From: Saprospiraceae bacterium
GTDB lineage: Bacteria; Bacteroidota; Bacteroidia; Chitinophagales; Saprospiraceae
Assembly (NCBI GenBank): GCA_016717145.1
Contig: JADKGD010000040.1
Span: forward strand, 1-22,620
Direction: 5' to 3'
Length of the DNA stretch: 22,620 nucleotides
Shown: positions 9,171 to 18,673 of the stretch, piece after piece
Position numbering within the stretch: the first letter of the stretch is position 1
How the letters are laid out: the number at the start of each line of letters is the position of its first letter
Position numbers and translations under genes: made by a program
The notes under the pieces: generated by a model
Database searches by the model: none
Told to the model about the DNA's origin: nothing
What the model saw: the letters and a program-made list of their open reading frames with translations, nothing else

Positions 9171-10279
9171 TTAGTTCATCTGCTCAATCCAGTCCTCAAT
9201 CAGTTTAACACCTTCTACATGCGTCATTTTACGCCCTAATTCCGGCATTGCAACGCCCGGTTCAAGAGAATTCATTCGATAGAGCAGAATTGACTCCTCG
9301 GGTTTGCCGGGTACAATATCGTATTTATAACCGCCTGAACCATTTCCAGCCGCTATGGGTGTTTTTTAACAAGCCAAAGGCAACAGGGTTTTTTCGGAAG
9401 CCAATAGATTGAGTGCGCTGTTTTTGGCAGATCCTTCGGGCCTGTGACAATGGGCACAGTTTATATCCAGATAAGCCCTTGCCCTTACATCAAGGCCAGC
9501 AGAAGTATCAGCATAATCAGCTATTTTAGGACCATCGTGCGAGGTTTTAAACCATTGAGTTTGCCTGTTGACGTTAAGTAGTCCAGTTGATTAATCTGTT
9601 CTGTACCAAACGAATATGTTTTATTTAAATGTCTTGCGGCTGGTCCGATTGGCATCATCTTGCCTTGGAATTCGTGACAACTTTTACATTGGATAAGATT
9701 TGGAATACTGTAATTTACTTGTTGTGGTTTTCCATATATATCGGTCCATGAAACATGTTTAATATTACCGGAAATAGCAAGTATGGCATCAGTCTGTTCT
9801 TTGTTCCAGATGTAGGTAAGAGCTGTCCATTCGTCTTGTTCTTTGATAAGCACCCGGGTCTCTATCATTTGAAGATTTACATCTGACTTTCTGAAATCAA
9901 CAGGGTAATAAAAAAATTTAAATATCATACTGCCTTCAGGAAAGTCAAAAGCCTTATCTTCATGATAATTCATTGCCTGCCCATCAGGCAAAAAAATAAA
10001 TCTTTTTTTATAGGCATAGTCTGTAAAAAGGGATGCATTAAGGTCATAAGGAAAAACGTCTTCTACTGCTTTCATGTCTTTTAACGGTAAACTAAATTTA
10101 TTGTACTCGGACAATTTCCCCAAGGCTTTCAAACTATTTCCGGATGCAGAATTAAATGGAGTTTCAGTTACTACAGGTGTAGATACCGTTTGTTTGCAAG
10201 CCATCGGAATTATCAAACAAATAGTTATTATCATAAAGATAATCAGTACATTATAAATAATATATTTTGTTACTATCAT
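9171..10279 (-). CDS. Diheme c-type cytochrome, TIGR03806/SO2930-like, interrupted
   Basis: This is a periplasmic or membrane-anchored cytochrome of the family paired with TIGR03805 proteins. The N-terminus (MIVTKYIIYNVLIIFMIITI and then PMACKQ) looks like a lipoprotein or signal peptide, with a cysteine at residue 28. The conserved text follows: LSEYNKFSLPLKDM, VFPYDLNASLFTDYAYKKRF, KFFYYPVDFR, ETRVLIK, TYIWNKEQTDA. The first heme motif is IQCKSCH (about residue 197), followed by PIGPAARHLNKTY. After a one-base frameshift near 9533-9540 come the second heme motif INCAHCH (about 9446) and the tail NGSGGYKYDIVPGKPEES, MPELGRKMTHVEGVKLIEDW. One in-frame TAA lies at 9366-9368. With one base restored the gene has 369 codons. 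It starts 10 bp after the beta-helix gene and shares its transcript. It is likely an electron-transfer protein; its partner reaction is not known for the family. Confidence 0.75.
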
Positions 10280-10288
10280 TACTTATGA

Positions 10289-11577
10289 TTATTGTAAAAG
10301 CTTACCTGGAAATTGAAAAGGCAATGAGGCTACGTTGCCTGTTTGGCAGTTGTAGCGCGAAATATCTGTCAATATATTATCCAGGTTTTCAGGTATGTTT
10401 AGATTGGCAAAGGACACGTTGGCCTGGTCTATACATAGGGCAAAACCATTTGCTTGTTTTACATCAGAAAACCCATCAATAACGATATCGGGTGTATGCA
10501 TAAAAAATTTAGTGAGAAACAATTTACCAAAATCACATTGCATCGTTGGAAACCAGTGTTTGTTTTGATATTTGTTGCCATGTACATAAATCCGGTCAGG
10601 TTAGGGATCATACAGACTATCCAGTTTATATTGATGATTGACTGCCTGACCTGAACGCTGCTCATTTTCTTTTTTATCCTGCGACATTTCGGTTACAAGA
10701 TCATAACTGATTATTGCTGTAGGACAAGTTCTGTTGTTGGTGATTTGATTGTCAAAAATCTCTCTGCGTCTCTTGTAGCCAGCAACATGATTCCGGTGCC
10801 CGGAGGCACCATACCCACGATATTACCTTTAGGTGCAAAGTTGGTGTGATTATTACTGATTACTTTGTTGTTATGTACCCTTGTATGGTGTCCGTACTGC
10901 GTCAGTCCAGGTAAATCAAACACTAAAATGCCGCCTGTATTATCATAGGTGTGATTGTCATAAATATCTACAAAATTGCTGTTTTCACTTTCAATGCCGG
11001 CTACATTTTCAAAGACAGTATTCCGACGGATAATAACAGAATCAGATTGTCCAACATAAATCCCTGCATCAGAGGCCCGTGCTGCGACGCAGTCTTCAAT
11101 GACCACACGTTTGCAAAGAACAGGATACAGACCATAGGCACCATTGGATGCTTTGGCTCCGCCAGTCCAATACACTTTGACTTTTGAAAATAAAATGCCA
11201 TCAGTGTCGGTCACTTTGATGTTATCTCCTTTGGCATCTTCGACGGTAAAACCTATAAGTTGTATATTTTTACAATTGGATATTTTGATACCTTCAGCAC
11301 CTTCCTGTTGGCCTCGAAATGAAAGTATGGTTTTATCTATGCCCTGACCCATAATCACTACATCAGATTTATCATCCATCATCAGGCTTCTGGTAAACCA
11401 GAAATGACCGCTGGATAGCTTAATGGTATCTCCTTTTTTGACTGTAATTAAAGCTTCCTGTAGTCCTTTTTCTATATTTTTCCATGTGATTTCTGCTCGA
11501 TCATCTGTCGGTGTACAAGCCTGAAACATCAAAGCATATAAAAGGATGGTACGATATAAAGTAGGTATTGACCTCAT
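10289..11577 (-). CDS. Parallel beta-helix lipoprotein, TIGR03805-like, interrupted
   Basis: The N-terminus MRSIPTLYRTILLYALMFQAC ends in a cysteine followed by TPTDD, consistent with a lipoprotein signal. The body shows stacked right-handed beta-helix rungs: VVIMGQGIDKTILSF, GIKISNCKNIQLIGFTVED, GILFSKVKVYW, RVVIEDCVAARASDAGIYVG, VIIRRNTVFENVAGIE and ILVFDLPG. A cluster of asparagines (NNKVISNNHTNFAP) follows. A one-base frameshift in the A run at 10754-10758 then leads into DNQITNNRTCPTAIISYDL. The C-terminus (NGFALCIDQANVSFANLN, SRYNCQTGN) matches the family tail. An in-frame TAA at 10601-10603 replaces what is normally tyrosine in DP.PDR. Correcting one base gives 429 codons. In the family definition this protein is always in a two-gene pair with TIGR03806 members, as here. 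Its substrate is unknown; beta-helix proteins often bind or cut carbohydrates. Confidence 0.75.
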
Positions 11578-11610
11578 AAAAAGTACTTGAATTCCAGATG
11601 TAAATTTTCA

Positions 11611-11641
11611 CAAATATAGTGTAATCACTGTTCTATCCCAA
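11611..11641 (-). promoter_or_regulatory. Promoter of the beta-helix/cytochrome operon
   Basis: On the minus strand a TTG (11641-11639) is followed after exactly 20 nt by TATATTTG (11618-11611). This matches the Bacteroidota housekeeping promoter (TTG/TTTG, 19-21 nt, TAnnTTTG). The -7 element ends 33 nt before the ATG at 11577, leaving a short leader of about 25-30 nt. It is the best promoter in the window. Confidence 0.6.
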
Positions 11642-11810
11642 TTATATGAACAGTTTATATCACTATTATAATCTGTGCCTTAAATTTAAATGTCAAATTT
11701 AAAGATTGAAAATACAGTTAGTAAATATTAAATAGAATAATAATTTATTGATATTGATTCAACTTTTTTATCTAAATTGTATTTCTATGGCTAACACTAT
11801 ATTTTAATTA

Positions 11811-12742
11811 ATGTCAGATATAATAAAGGTAAATAACCTTTCAAAGTCATTTAAAGAGGTCAATGCGGTGGATAATCTCTCCTTTTCAGTACCTCAAGGT
11901 AGTATCTATGGCTTTTTGGGACAAAATGGAGCTGGTAAATCCACTACTATAAGGATGTTGATGACTTTGATCAAACCATCAGCCGGTGATATAACAATTT
12001 TTGGACAAGATCTCAGAAAACACCCAAATGACATATTGAGAAATATAGGAGCGGTAATCGAAAGACCTGATCTGTATAAGTACCTTACGGCATATGAAAA
12101 TGTCGCCTTATTTGCTAAACTAAGCAGAGTAAGCGTACATAGAAAATCAATTATGGACTTGCTGGATAGGGTTGGTCTGGCAAACTGGGAAAATAGTCCG
12201 ATGCAAATTTTTCTCAGGGTATGAAACAACGTTTGGGTATTGCCACCGCTTTAGTACACAATCCTGAGTTGATAATTCTTGATGAACCGGTCAATGGATT
12301 GGATCCTCAAGGCATTGCTGATATTAGGAACCTGATTTTACATCTAAAAAATGATATGGGTAAAACCTTGATGGTTTACTCACATCTTCTATCAGAAATG
12401 GAAATGATAGCCACTGATTTATTGATAATCAATAAAGGCAAAAAGGTAATAGAAGGAGATATACATACTTTGCTCAGGCCGGATATGGCTCAGATAGAAC
12501 TGATAACAAGCCAAAAAGAAGAAGATTTAGCCAAGATTATGAAAACAGAATGGCAACGATTTTTTAAAAAAATAATAGGGAATACTATCATTTTTGAGAT
12601 GCCAAAACAACAGGTCAGTGATTTTAATGTCATGCTTGTTCACCATAAAATAGACGTTTGCAGCTTGAGGCCCAAACATAGTCTTGAAGATTATTTTTTA
12701 GAACAAACGACAGATGTCGCTGAACCACAAACGAAAGTATAA
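11811..12742 (+). CDS. ABC exporter ATPase (BcrA/CcmA type), one frameshift
   Basis: This is the ATP-binding subunit of an ABC-2 type exporter. Seen: Walker A GQNGAGKSTT near residues 39-48, Q-loop region IGAVIERPDLYKYLTAYEN, signature FSQGMKQRLGIA (the BcrA-type replacement of LSGGQ), Walker B LIILDEPVNGLDP, and the H-loop YSHLLSEME. The reading frame is broken near 12196-12203, where one base is missing: the upstream frame stops at 12224 and the downstream frame opens at 12221. Restoring one base gives 310 codons, normal for the family. The start MSDIIKVNNLSKSFKEV aligns with the family. The permease gene begins 32 bp after its stop. The cargo cannot be told from sequence; such subunits serve peptide, bacitracin or lipid exporters. 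Confidence 0.85.
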
Positions 12743-12774
12743 AACCCATTTAGGGCGACCTTAAAATTCAGATC

Positions 12775-13674
12775 ATGTTTTTTACACTTTTAAAAATTGA
12801 ATTATTTAAAATATCAAAAAGACCCAGGACATATATTGCCTTTGGGGCTCTGACAGTATTGATATTTTTGATCCAACTCGCTTTGAAAGCAAATGGGAAT
12901 GAGTTTGTCGGCTTGCTTTTGTCGGCTCAGGAAGATACGTTTGAGATTCCGAAGTTCGAGATGTTGAATGGCTACTTTGTTTGTTTTTTTATTTTAAACA
13001 TGCTTTTGATTCATATTCCTTTGCTTGTAGCGCTCATCGCCGGAGATCAAATCAGCGGAGAAGCAGGTATGGGCACGCTGAGATTTATGGTTGGAAAACC
13101 CGTTAGCCGGACACAAATTATTTTAGCCAAGTACGTCGCAAGTGTATTATACGTAGTATTGATGTTGTTTTGGATTGCGCTACTTGGATTGTTTTTGAGT
13201 AATGTACTTTTTGGAACCAGTGACCTATTTATTGGCCGCCAATTTGATGTCATCGTACTGGAAGAGTCAGACATTATGTGGCGATATGTTTTAGCTTTGC
13301 TTTTTGCGACATTGGGTTTGTCCGTCATAGCTGCCCTGGCCATCATGTTTTCTGTGTTCAGTGATAATTCTATCGGACCTATTGTTACCGCCACTGCCGT
13401 AGTGATTGTTTGTACCATTATTCAACAATTGACGGTGCCATTATTTGAAGACAACGTCACCCCTTGGTTATTTACCACACATATGCTGGGTTGGAAAGGC
13501 TTTTTTTATCCTGAGACTTATCAAATAGTAGGCGAGAATGGAGGAACAGTAATCAAAGGTTCTATAGAAAATGTTAGTGCTATTTATAAAAGTATTGCAA
13601 TCCTTGTAGGTTATATCCTATTATTTTTAGGCATTGCCATATGGCAGTTCAGGAAAAAGGATATTTTGACTTAA
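12775..13674 (+). CDS. ABC-2 type permease subunit
   Basis: An intact 299-residue membrane protein with about six hydrophobic segments: residues 22-38, 70-92, 115-140, 175-200, 205-225 and 275-293. The arrangement, with the N-terminal amphipathic LLKIELFKISKRPRTYIAF and the motif GDQISGEAGMGTLRFMVGKPVSR before the third segment, is typical of ABC-2 permeases (compare E.G.GTLR...P.SR). It pairs with the ATPase just upstream and should form the transmembrane half-transporter. It is the longest intact membrane gene in the window and shows no frame problem. Confidence 0.85.
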   Translation: MFFTLLKIELFKISKRPRTYIAFGALTVLIFLIQLALKANGNEFVGLLLSAQEDTFEIPKFEMLNGYFVCFFILNMLLIHIPLLVALIAGDQISGEAGMGTLRFMVGKPVSRTQIILAKYVASVLYVVLMLFWIALLGLFLSNVLFGTSDLFIGRQFDVIVLEESDIMWRYVLALLFATLGLSVIAALAIMFSVFSDNSIGPIVTATAVVIVCTIIQQLTVPLFEDNVTPWLFTTHMLGWKGFFYPETYQIVGENGGTVIKGSIENVSAIYKSIAILVGYILLFLGIAIWQFRKKDILT

Positions 13675-13768
13675 TTATGTACCATCTCTTATAGTACCTA
13701 TAAATCAATAAATGGATAATGTGTACCATCTTCACATTTTAAAAAATAAAACACATAAAATCAGATCA

Positions 13769-14458
13769 ATGAAACTTTTAGTAACCGCCATATTATTTTG
13801 TTGTATTCATTTGGTAAAAGCTCAAGGGGATGTCACCGAATTAGTGAGAAAAATCAAATCAAAATATGAAAAAGTTATGGATTATGAAGCTTCAGGTAAA
13901 TTGAAAACTAATGTATTATTTATAAAAGTGCCTATAGCCAATGTGAAAATTTATTATAAAAAGCCGAACAAGCTGAAAATTAAGAACGAGAGTGGCGTGT
14001 CCTTCATACCCAAGGGTACCATCAATGTGAATATGAATAATGTCCTGAGTATGGAAAATTACCAGGTACTCGATGCAGGCAGTGATATGATCGATGGCAT
14101 TCCTGTCAAAATTGTCAAAATACTACCCGAAGAAGATACGGAAGATGTGGTATTATCTACACTATATATCGATACAAAAAATTTGCTCGTACTAAAATCA
14201 AAAACTACCACAAAAGAAAATGGCACATATGAAATATCTATGCAATATGGTGAATATGCAGACTTTGGACTGCCAAAAAAGATAACATTCAGCTTTAATA
14301 CCAAGGGATATAAATTGCCAAAAGGTATTACTTTTGACTATGACAATGGCATGGCTAAAGAAAATTTTGACAAAACAAAAGATAAAAAGGGAAAAGTTGA
14401 AATAACTTACTCTTCCTACACCATAAATAAGGGCGTACGGGAAGACGTATTTAAGTGA
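13769..14458 (+). CDS. LolA-superfamily outer membrane lipoprotein-sorting protein
   Basis: The start at 13769 is preferred over a longer frame from 13712 because MKLLVTAILFCCIHLVKAQ is a clean Sec signal peptide, leaving about 210 mature residues. The sequence (ELVRKIKSKYEKVMDYEASG, KLKTNVLFIKVPIANVKIYY, KKPNKLKIKNESGVSFIP, then repeated short beta strands and LYIDTKNLLVLKSKTTTKEN) fits the COG2834 LolA-like half-barrel fold that carries a hydrophobic ligand through the periplasm. It follows the permease by 94 bp on the same strand, so the three genes likely form one export unit: an ABC exporter that hands cargo to a periplasmic carrier. Whether the cargo is a lipoprotein, a lipid or something else is unknown. 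The lysine-rich C-terminus is notable. Confidence 0.65.
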   Translation: MKLLVTAILFCCIHLVKAQGDVTELVRKIKSKYEKVMDYEASGKLKTNVLFIKVPIANVKIYYKKPNKLKIKNESGVSFIPKGTINVNMNNVLSMENYQVLDAGSDMIDGIPVKIVKILPEEDTEDVVLSTLYIDTKNLLVLKSKTTTKENGTYEISMQYGEYADFGLPKKITFSFNTKGYKLPKGITFDYDNGMAKENFDKTKDKKGKVEITYSSYTINKGVREDVFK

Positions 14459-15303
14459 TGTTCGGGATAGATTTTTTTCTAGCTCATAAGTTTAATATTT
14501 TATGTTTGGGCACTTATATTTTAAATGCTTACACCATGTGATGCTGTAGTTGTTATCAATGGTAAACATATCAGGCCAGAAATATCCATGTAACCAAAGA
14601 TGCAATGAAATTTAATCTCTGCAGAGGTGATATTAAAAAAAGAAATTTTTGTGCCCCTCAATCAAGTAAAGTAGTTTCTTCAAATGGTAATTTCAAGTCC
14701 TTAAAAAAAATTTATAGACCACAACATAATTAGGCTGAATATTTCCCTCGTTAAGTAGGTACGATTCTGACTTTCCAAAAAAAAAAATTGAATTATCAGT
14801 CTTTTTTTCTTTACGCTGTATGCCTACAATTTACCATAGTTTGTTTTTTATACATGATATTTACCAAAGTTATTTAATTTAGAATAATTGAAATAATAAA
14901 TATGAAATTTGTTTTATTTATTTAATATAAGCATTATATTTGTCTTTATTACAGTTTGCAATGTTTTAATTATTTTTAATATCTCTTTTTTGGTTTTGTA
15001 AAGTATAATATTAGCAACAAACAAAATTAATATAGTTCAGATCATAAGTGGTAAAAATATATCAACAGATTGTGTGACAGTTAGCGTTTTAAATATTGTA
15101 TCAGATATCTTGCAAGCCGGCAATTGACTGTTTTAGCATGGCAGGATCTCAAAAAATGAAGTATTGGTTAAGTATCATAAGTAAGAGAAGAATATATGAC
15201 TGATCATTAGAAATGGGTGCGGCGTGAAAGCTTCAATTTTAAATTTATTTAATATACAATAGATGCTATTACACTTTTTATTTTACAACTAAAATTTAAT
15301 CAA
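14459..15303. other. Intergenic stretch between the export genes and a small secreted protein
   Basis: There is no open gene in these 845 bp. The left half contains the possible helix-turn-helix remnant described separately on the minus strand. The right half is AT-rich. A TATATTTG matching the Bacteroidota -7 box lies at about 14935-14942, but the TTTG upstream of it is 23 nt away and the next gene is 360 bp downstream, so I do not call a promoter. Confidence 0.55.
14658..14830 (-). pseudogene. Possible XRE-type helix-turn-helix remnant
   Basis: Minus-strand text spliced across two T runs reads GKSESYL..EGNIQPNYVVVYK and then FKDLKLPFEETTLLD before a stop at 14658. This resembles the recognition helix and following loop of XRE-family regulators (KSESYLSKIE.G...P....). 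Only about 45 residues can be recovered, and the first helices are not convincing. If real, it is a small regulator broken by homopolymer indels. Confidence 0.3.
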
Positions 15304-15690
15304 ATGTCAAAAATGAATTTCACCAGTATTGTTATACTACTGTTTGCGTTTACTTGTGCAAGTAAAACTGATGAATCTCTGGACGGGAAATCTTATCAGA
15401 TACTTACCTGGGATGTAAATCATATAGACAAGCAAGACCCGGATGTTTTGGTCTTTAAAAATGGAATGATGGATTCTGAAGCCTGTCATCAATATGGATT
15501 TAAAGCTGCCGCTTATACATCAACAATAAAAAATGGAGAGACGTCTTTTTCAGGAACAATTTCCAGTGAAACAGAAGGAACCATCAAGATAGATGGAAAA
15601 GTGATTGAAAAGCAGATACAAGGTACGATGCTGTGGAAAAAGCATGGTCAAGCTGACATTAAATATGGTTACAAAGGTAAACTTAAGTAA
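15304..15690 (+). CDS. Small secreted or lipoprotein of unknown function
   Basis: An intact 128-residue protein. The N-terminus MSKMNFTSIVILLFAFTC followed by ASKTDE looks like a lipoprotein or signal peptide with the cysteine at residue 18. The rest is rich in beta-forming residues: GKSYQILTWDV, DPDVLVFKNGMMDSEACHQY, GFKAAAYTSTIKNGETSFSG, GTIKIDGKVIEKQIQGTMLW and HGQADIKYGYKGKLK. It resembles a recurring but uncharacterised Bacteroidota family whose members share the F.G...S..C..YGF and W.K.GQADI.Y.Y.G.L pattern, suggesting a small lipocalin-like beta barrel (inference). It stands alone, convergent with the malic enzyme gene. Confidence 0.65.
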   Translation: MSKMNFTSIVILLFAFTCASKTDESLDGKSYQILTWDVNHIDKQDPDVLVFKNGMMDSEACHQYGFKAAAYTSTIKNGETSFSGTISSETEGTIKIDGKVIEKQIQGTMLWKKHGQADIKYGYKGKLK

Positions 15691-15836
15691 GATTAAGGCC
15701 TTACTATGGTCTGCTGAAAAAGTCAAATATGCGTAATCTTAATGCTGCTGACGCTTATGAATCCGGTTAAAATTGTAATAAGAAAAAATATTTAAGGATG
15801 AATAGCGACCAACCGGATCGCAATTCCGGACTCATT

Positions 15837-18127
15837 TCATAACTTATTTTTCTTGTCACGTTCCTGTGCATCTACTACGGCAATGGTGGTCATATTGACC
15901 ATTTCATCTACCCTGGCTCCCAATTGTACGATATGAACTGGTTTGTCCATACCCATCAGGATGGGTCCTACTGACTCTATATCATTGAGTTCCTTCATGA
16001 TTTTATATGCAATATTAGCTGACGATAGTTCAGGAAATATTAGTGCATTGACTTTTTTTCCTGCCAGTTTTGAAAATGGAAAATGTTCTTTCATCATCTC
16101 CTGATTCAAAGCAAAGTCGGCCTGAATCTCCCCATCTACGTCTATTTCAGGATAGTTGTCTTGTAATATCTTAACTGCTTCGGTTACTTTGGTTGACAAT
16201 ACGTGATCTGAAGTACCAAAATTTGAATAGGACAGTAAGGCAATTGCCGGTTTAATTCAAACATCGACATAGTGTCAGCAGTCATTTTGGTAATAGAAGC
16301 CAATTCTTCAGCATTGGGATCTACATTTACCGCAGTATCCGATAAGAAAAGTGGCCCCTTGGGTGTCAACATCAGATTGGTTGCCGAAATACGTTTGACA
16401 TCTGCCTGTTTTCCGATGATCTCCATCATGGGTTTAATGACACTGGCGTAACTTCTGTTATAACCCGAAATTAAAGCATCTGCTTCTCCTGCAACGACCA
16501 TCATAGCTCCAAAATAATTGCATTCCAGCATCAATGTCATAGCATCGGACAACTTGACCCCTTTGCGCTGACGTTTAATCCAATAATCGTTGGCATATTC
16601 TTCTCTCTTTTGTTTTCGTTCGTCACTTTTTGGGTCCAAAACCATCACGTCTCCTGCTATTATTTCAAAACTGATTTCATTCATCAGTTCATGTATAATA
16701 TCTTTCCTACCCAACAATATGGGTTTGCAAATGCCTTCTTCATATGCTATCTGTGCAGCTTTTAAGACATCTAAATGATCAGCTTCAGCGAATACGACCC
16801 GTTTTGGATTTTCTTTCGCTTGATTGGTTATTTTTTTCATCCATTTACTACCGCCTCCCAATCTTTCTGCCAGTTGTTCCCGGTACCTTTCCCAATCCTG
16901 GATAGGTTCTTTGGCCACTCCGGATTCTATTGCGGCTTTGGCTACAGCCAATGCGACTACCTCTAATAAACGGCTGTCAAACGGTTTGGGAATGATGTAA
17001 TCTCTTCCAAAAGCGATATGTTTTTCGCCGTATGTAATATTGACTTGTTCAGGCACGGCTTGCTTGGCCAAATCAGCCAATGCATACACAGCTGCCATTT
17101 TCATTTCTTCATTGATGGTGGTGGCTCTTACGTCCAGAGCACCCCTGAAAATGTAAGGGAATCCAAGCACATTATTGACCTGATTGGGAAAATCTGACCG
17201 GCCGGTAGCCATGAGTATATCACTGCGGGTACTCATCGCTAAATGGTAATCTATCTCCGGAGTAGGATTAGCCAATGCAAAGATAATAGGATTTGGTGCC
17301 ATTTTAATAACATTTCCGGGGTCAAAATATCACCTTTTGACAAACCCAGGAACATATCAGCACCGACTATGGCATCATCCAAATCATACACATCAATACT
17401 GGTAGCAAATTCAACTTTTCATCAGATAAATCAGTACGATCCTTTCGGATCACACCTTTACTGTCCAACATGATCATTTGATTTGGGTGGATACCCAATT
17501 TTTTATACAAACGCGAACACGAAATTGCAGCAGCGCCTGCTCCATTGATTACGATTCTAAACTCACTAAAGTTTTTTCCCACAATTTCACAAGCATTCAA
17601 CAAGCCGGCTGCAGAAATGATAGCCGTACCGTGTTGGTCATCATGCATCAATGGTATATCCAATTCTTCCTTTAAACGTCTTTCTATTTCAAATGCTTCG
17701 GGTGCTTTGATGTCTTCCAGATTGATACCTCCAAATGTGGGTGCAATTCCTTTGACAATCTGAATAAACTTCTCTGGGTCTTTTTCGTCAATCTCTATAT
17801 CAAATACATCAATATCGGCAAAAATTTTGAATAATAATCCTTTGCCTTCCATTACCGGTTTACTGGCTAAAGCGCCAATATCTCCAGTCCCAAAACAGCC
17901 GTACCATTTGATATTACTGCAACCAGATTTCCCTTGGACGTATATTTATAAGCATCATGCGGATTTTTTTCGATTTCCAAACATGGTGCCGCCACTCCTG
18001 GTGAATAAGCCAATGCCAGATCGCGTTGTGTAGAGTGTTTTTTGGTGGGAACTACCGATATTTTTCCTGGTTTGGGAAACTGATGGTATAATAAAGCGTC
18101 TTTGTTTAACTTCGTATTGAATGGCAT
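15837..18127 (-). CDS. maeB: NADP-dependent malic enzyme with phosphotransacetylase-like domain, four frameshifts
   Basis: This enzyme converts malate to pyruvate and CO2 with NADP+, linking the citric acid cycle to pyruvate and NADPH supply. From the start at 18127 (MPFNTKLNKDALLYHQFP): catalytic region YSPGVAAPCLEI, NLVAVISNGTAVLGLGDIGA, FGGINLEDIKAPEAF, PLMHDDQHGTAI, then the dinucleotide-binding VINGAGAAAISCSRL, FLGLSKGDILTPEM, PNPIIFALANPTPEI and FIIPKPFDSRLL-like text. From about residue 430 the C-terminal PTA-like domain follows (KRVVFAEADHLDVLKAAQIA, GEADALISGYNRSYASVIKP), which in MaeB enzymes binds regulators such as acetyl-CoA rather than catalysing. Four single-base deletions break the frame at about 17884, 17410, 17311 and 16258, each in a short homopolymer. 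Adding four bases gives 764 codons, matching E. coli MaeB (759). For a central enzyme this pattern favours sequence error over loss. Confidence 0.9.
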
Positions 18128-18673
18128 AAAAAATCGTTTTATATGATTTACAGAAAGCAAATGTAGATGAAAGCTTAATTTTTTATACTGATAAATATCA
18201 TATTGTTTCAATATGCAAGTCACCAGAGGTGAACAAAATAGAACTAAACAATTTTTAACCCAGGAGGCAACAAAACACAATACCAATACAAGATATACAT
18301 AACTGCACCTACAAAGTTGGTATTGACTTTTTTATTGACATGCTTTGGCATTCAAAAGCGCCATTGATAAAGATACTACGAATAATCTGAAATTATTGTA
18401 GATGCAACGATTCATTCATTTATTTATTTAACAAAACATAGCGAATAATATTATCTAAAAAAGAATACACCAAATTAAGCATAGTGTATGCTATGCTGAC
18501 AAACCAAGTGAAGTGTAAAGACTTGATTTTGCAGGCATTTTGGGTTGGAATAGATTTTCTAATGACTTTTTTGGGTTTAATATCAAGGCGCTATAATATT
18601 CTAAATTTTAAAAGGATTTTAGCAATGATTCCTGGATATAGTTTTAACATACAACACCAAAACGTCCACCATT
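18128..18673. other. Divergent intergenic region, maeB and the SGNH-like gene
   Basis: A 546-bp stretch between divergent genes with no supportable ORF. An exact inverted repeat, AGCATAG / CTATGCT with a 6-nt spacer, lies at 18478-18497 without a T tail and might be an operator. The promoter candidate for maeB lies at 18158-18165. Confidence 0.5.
18158..18165 (-). promoter_or_regulatory. maeB: Possible -7 element of maeB
   Basis: The minus strand reads TACATTTG, a match to TAnnTTTG, 31-38 nt before the maeB ATG. This is the same distance as in front of the barrel and beta-helix genes. The upstream -33 TTG is not visible at the right spacing, so the call is tentative. Confidence 0.3.

Noticed and set aside
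14935..14942. TATATTTG box as promoter of the small secreted protein
   Set aside because: The upstream TTTG is 23 nt away instead of 19-21, and the gene starts 360 bp downstream.
15813..15829. CCGGA / TCCGG hairpin between convergent genes as a terminator
   Set aside because: The stem has only 5 bp and there is no T run on either side.
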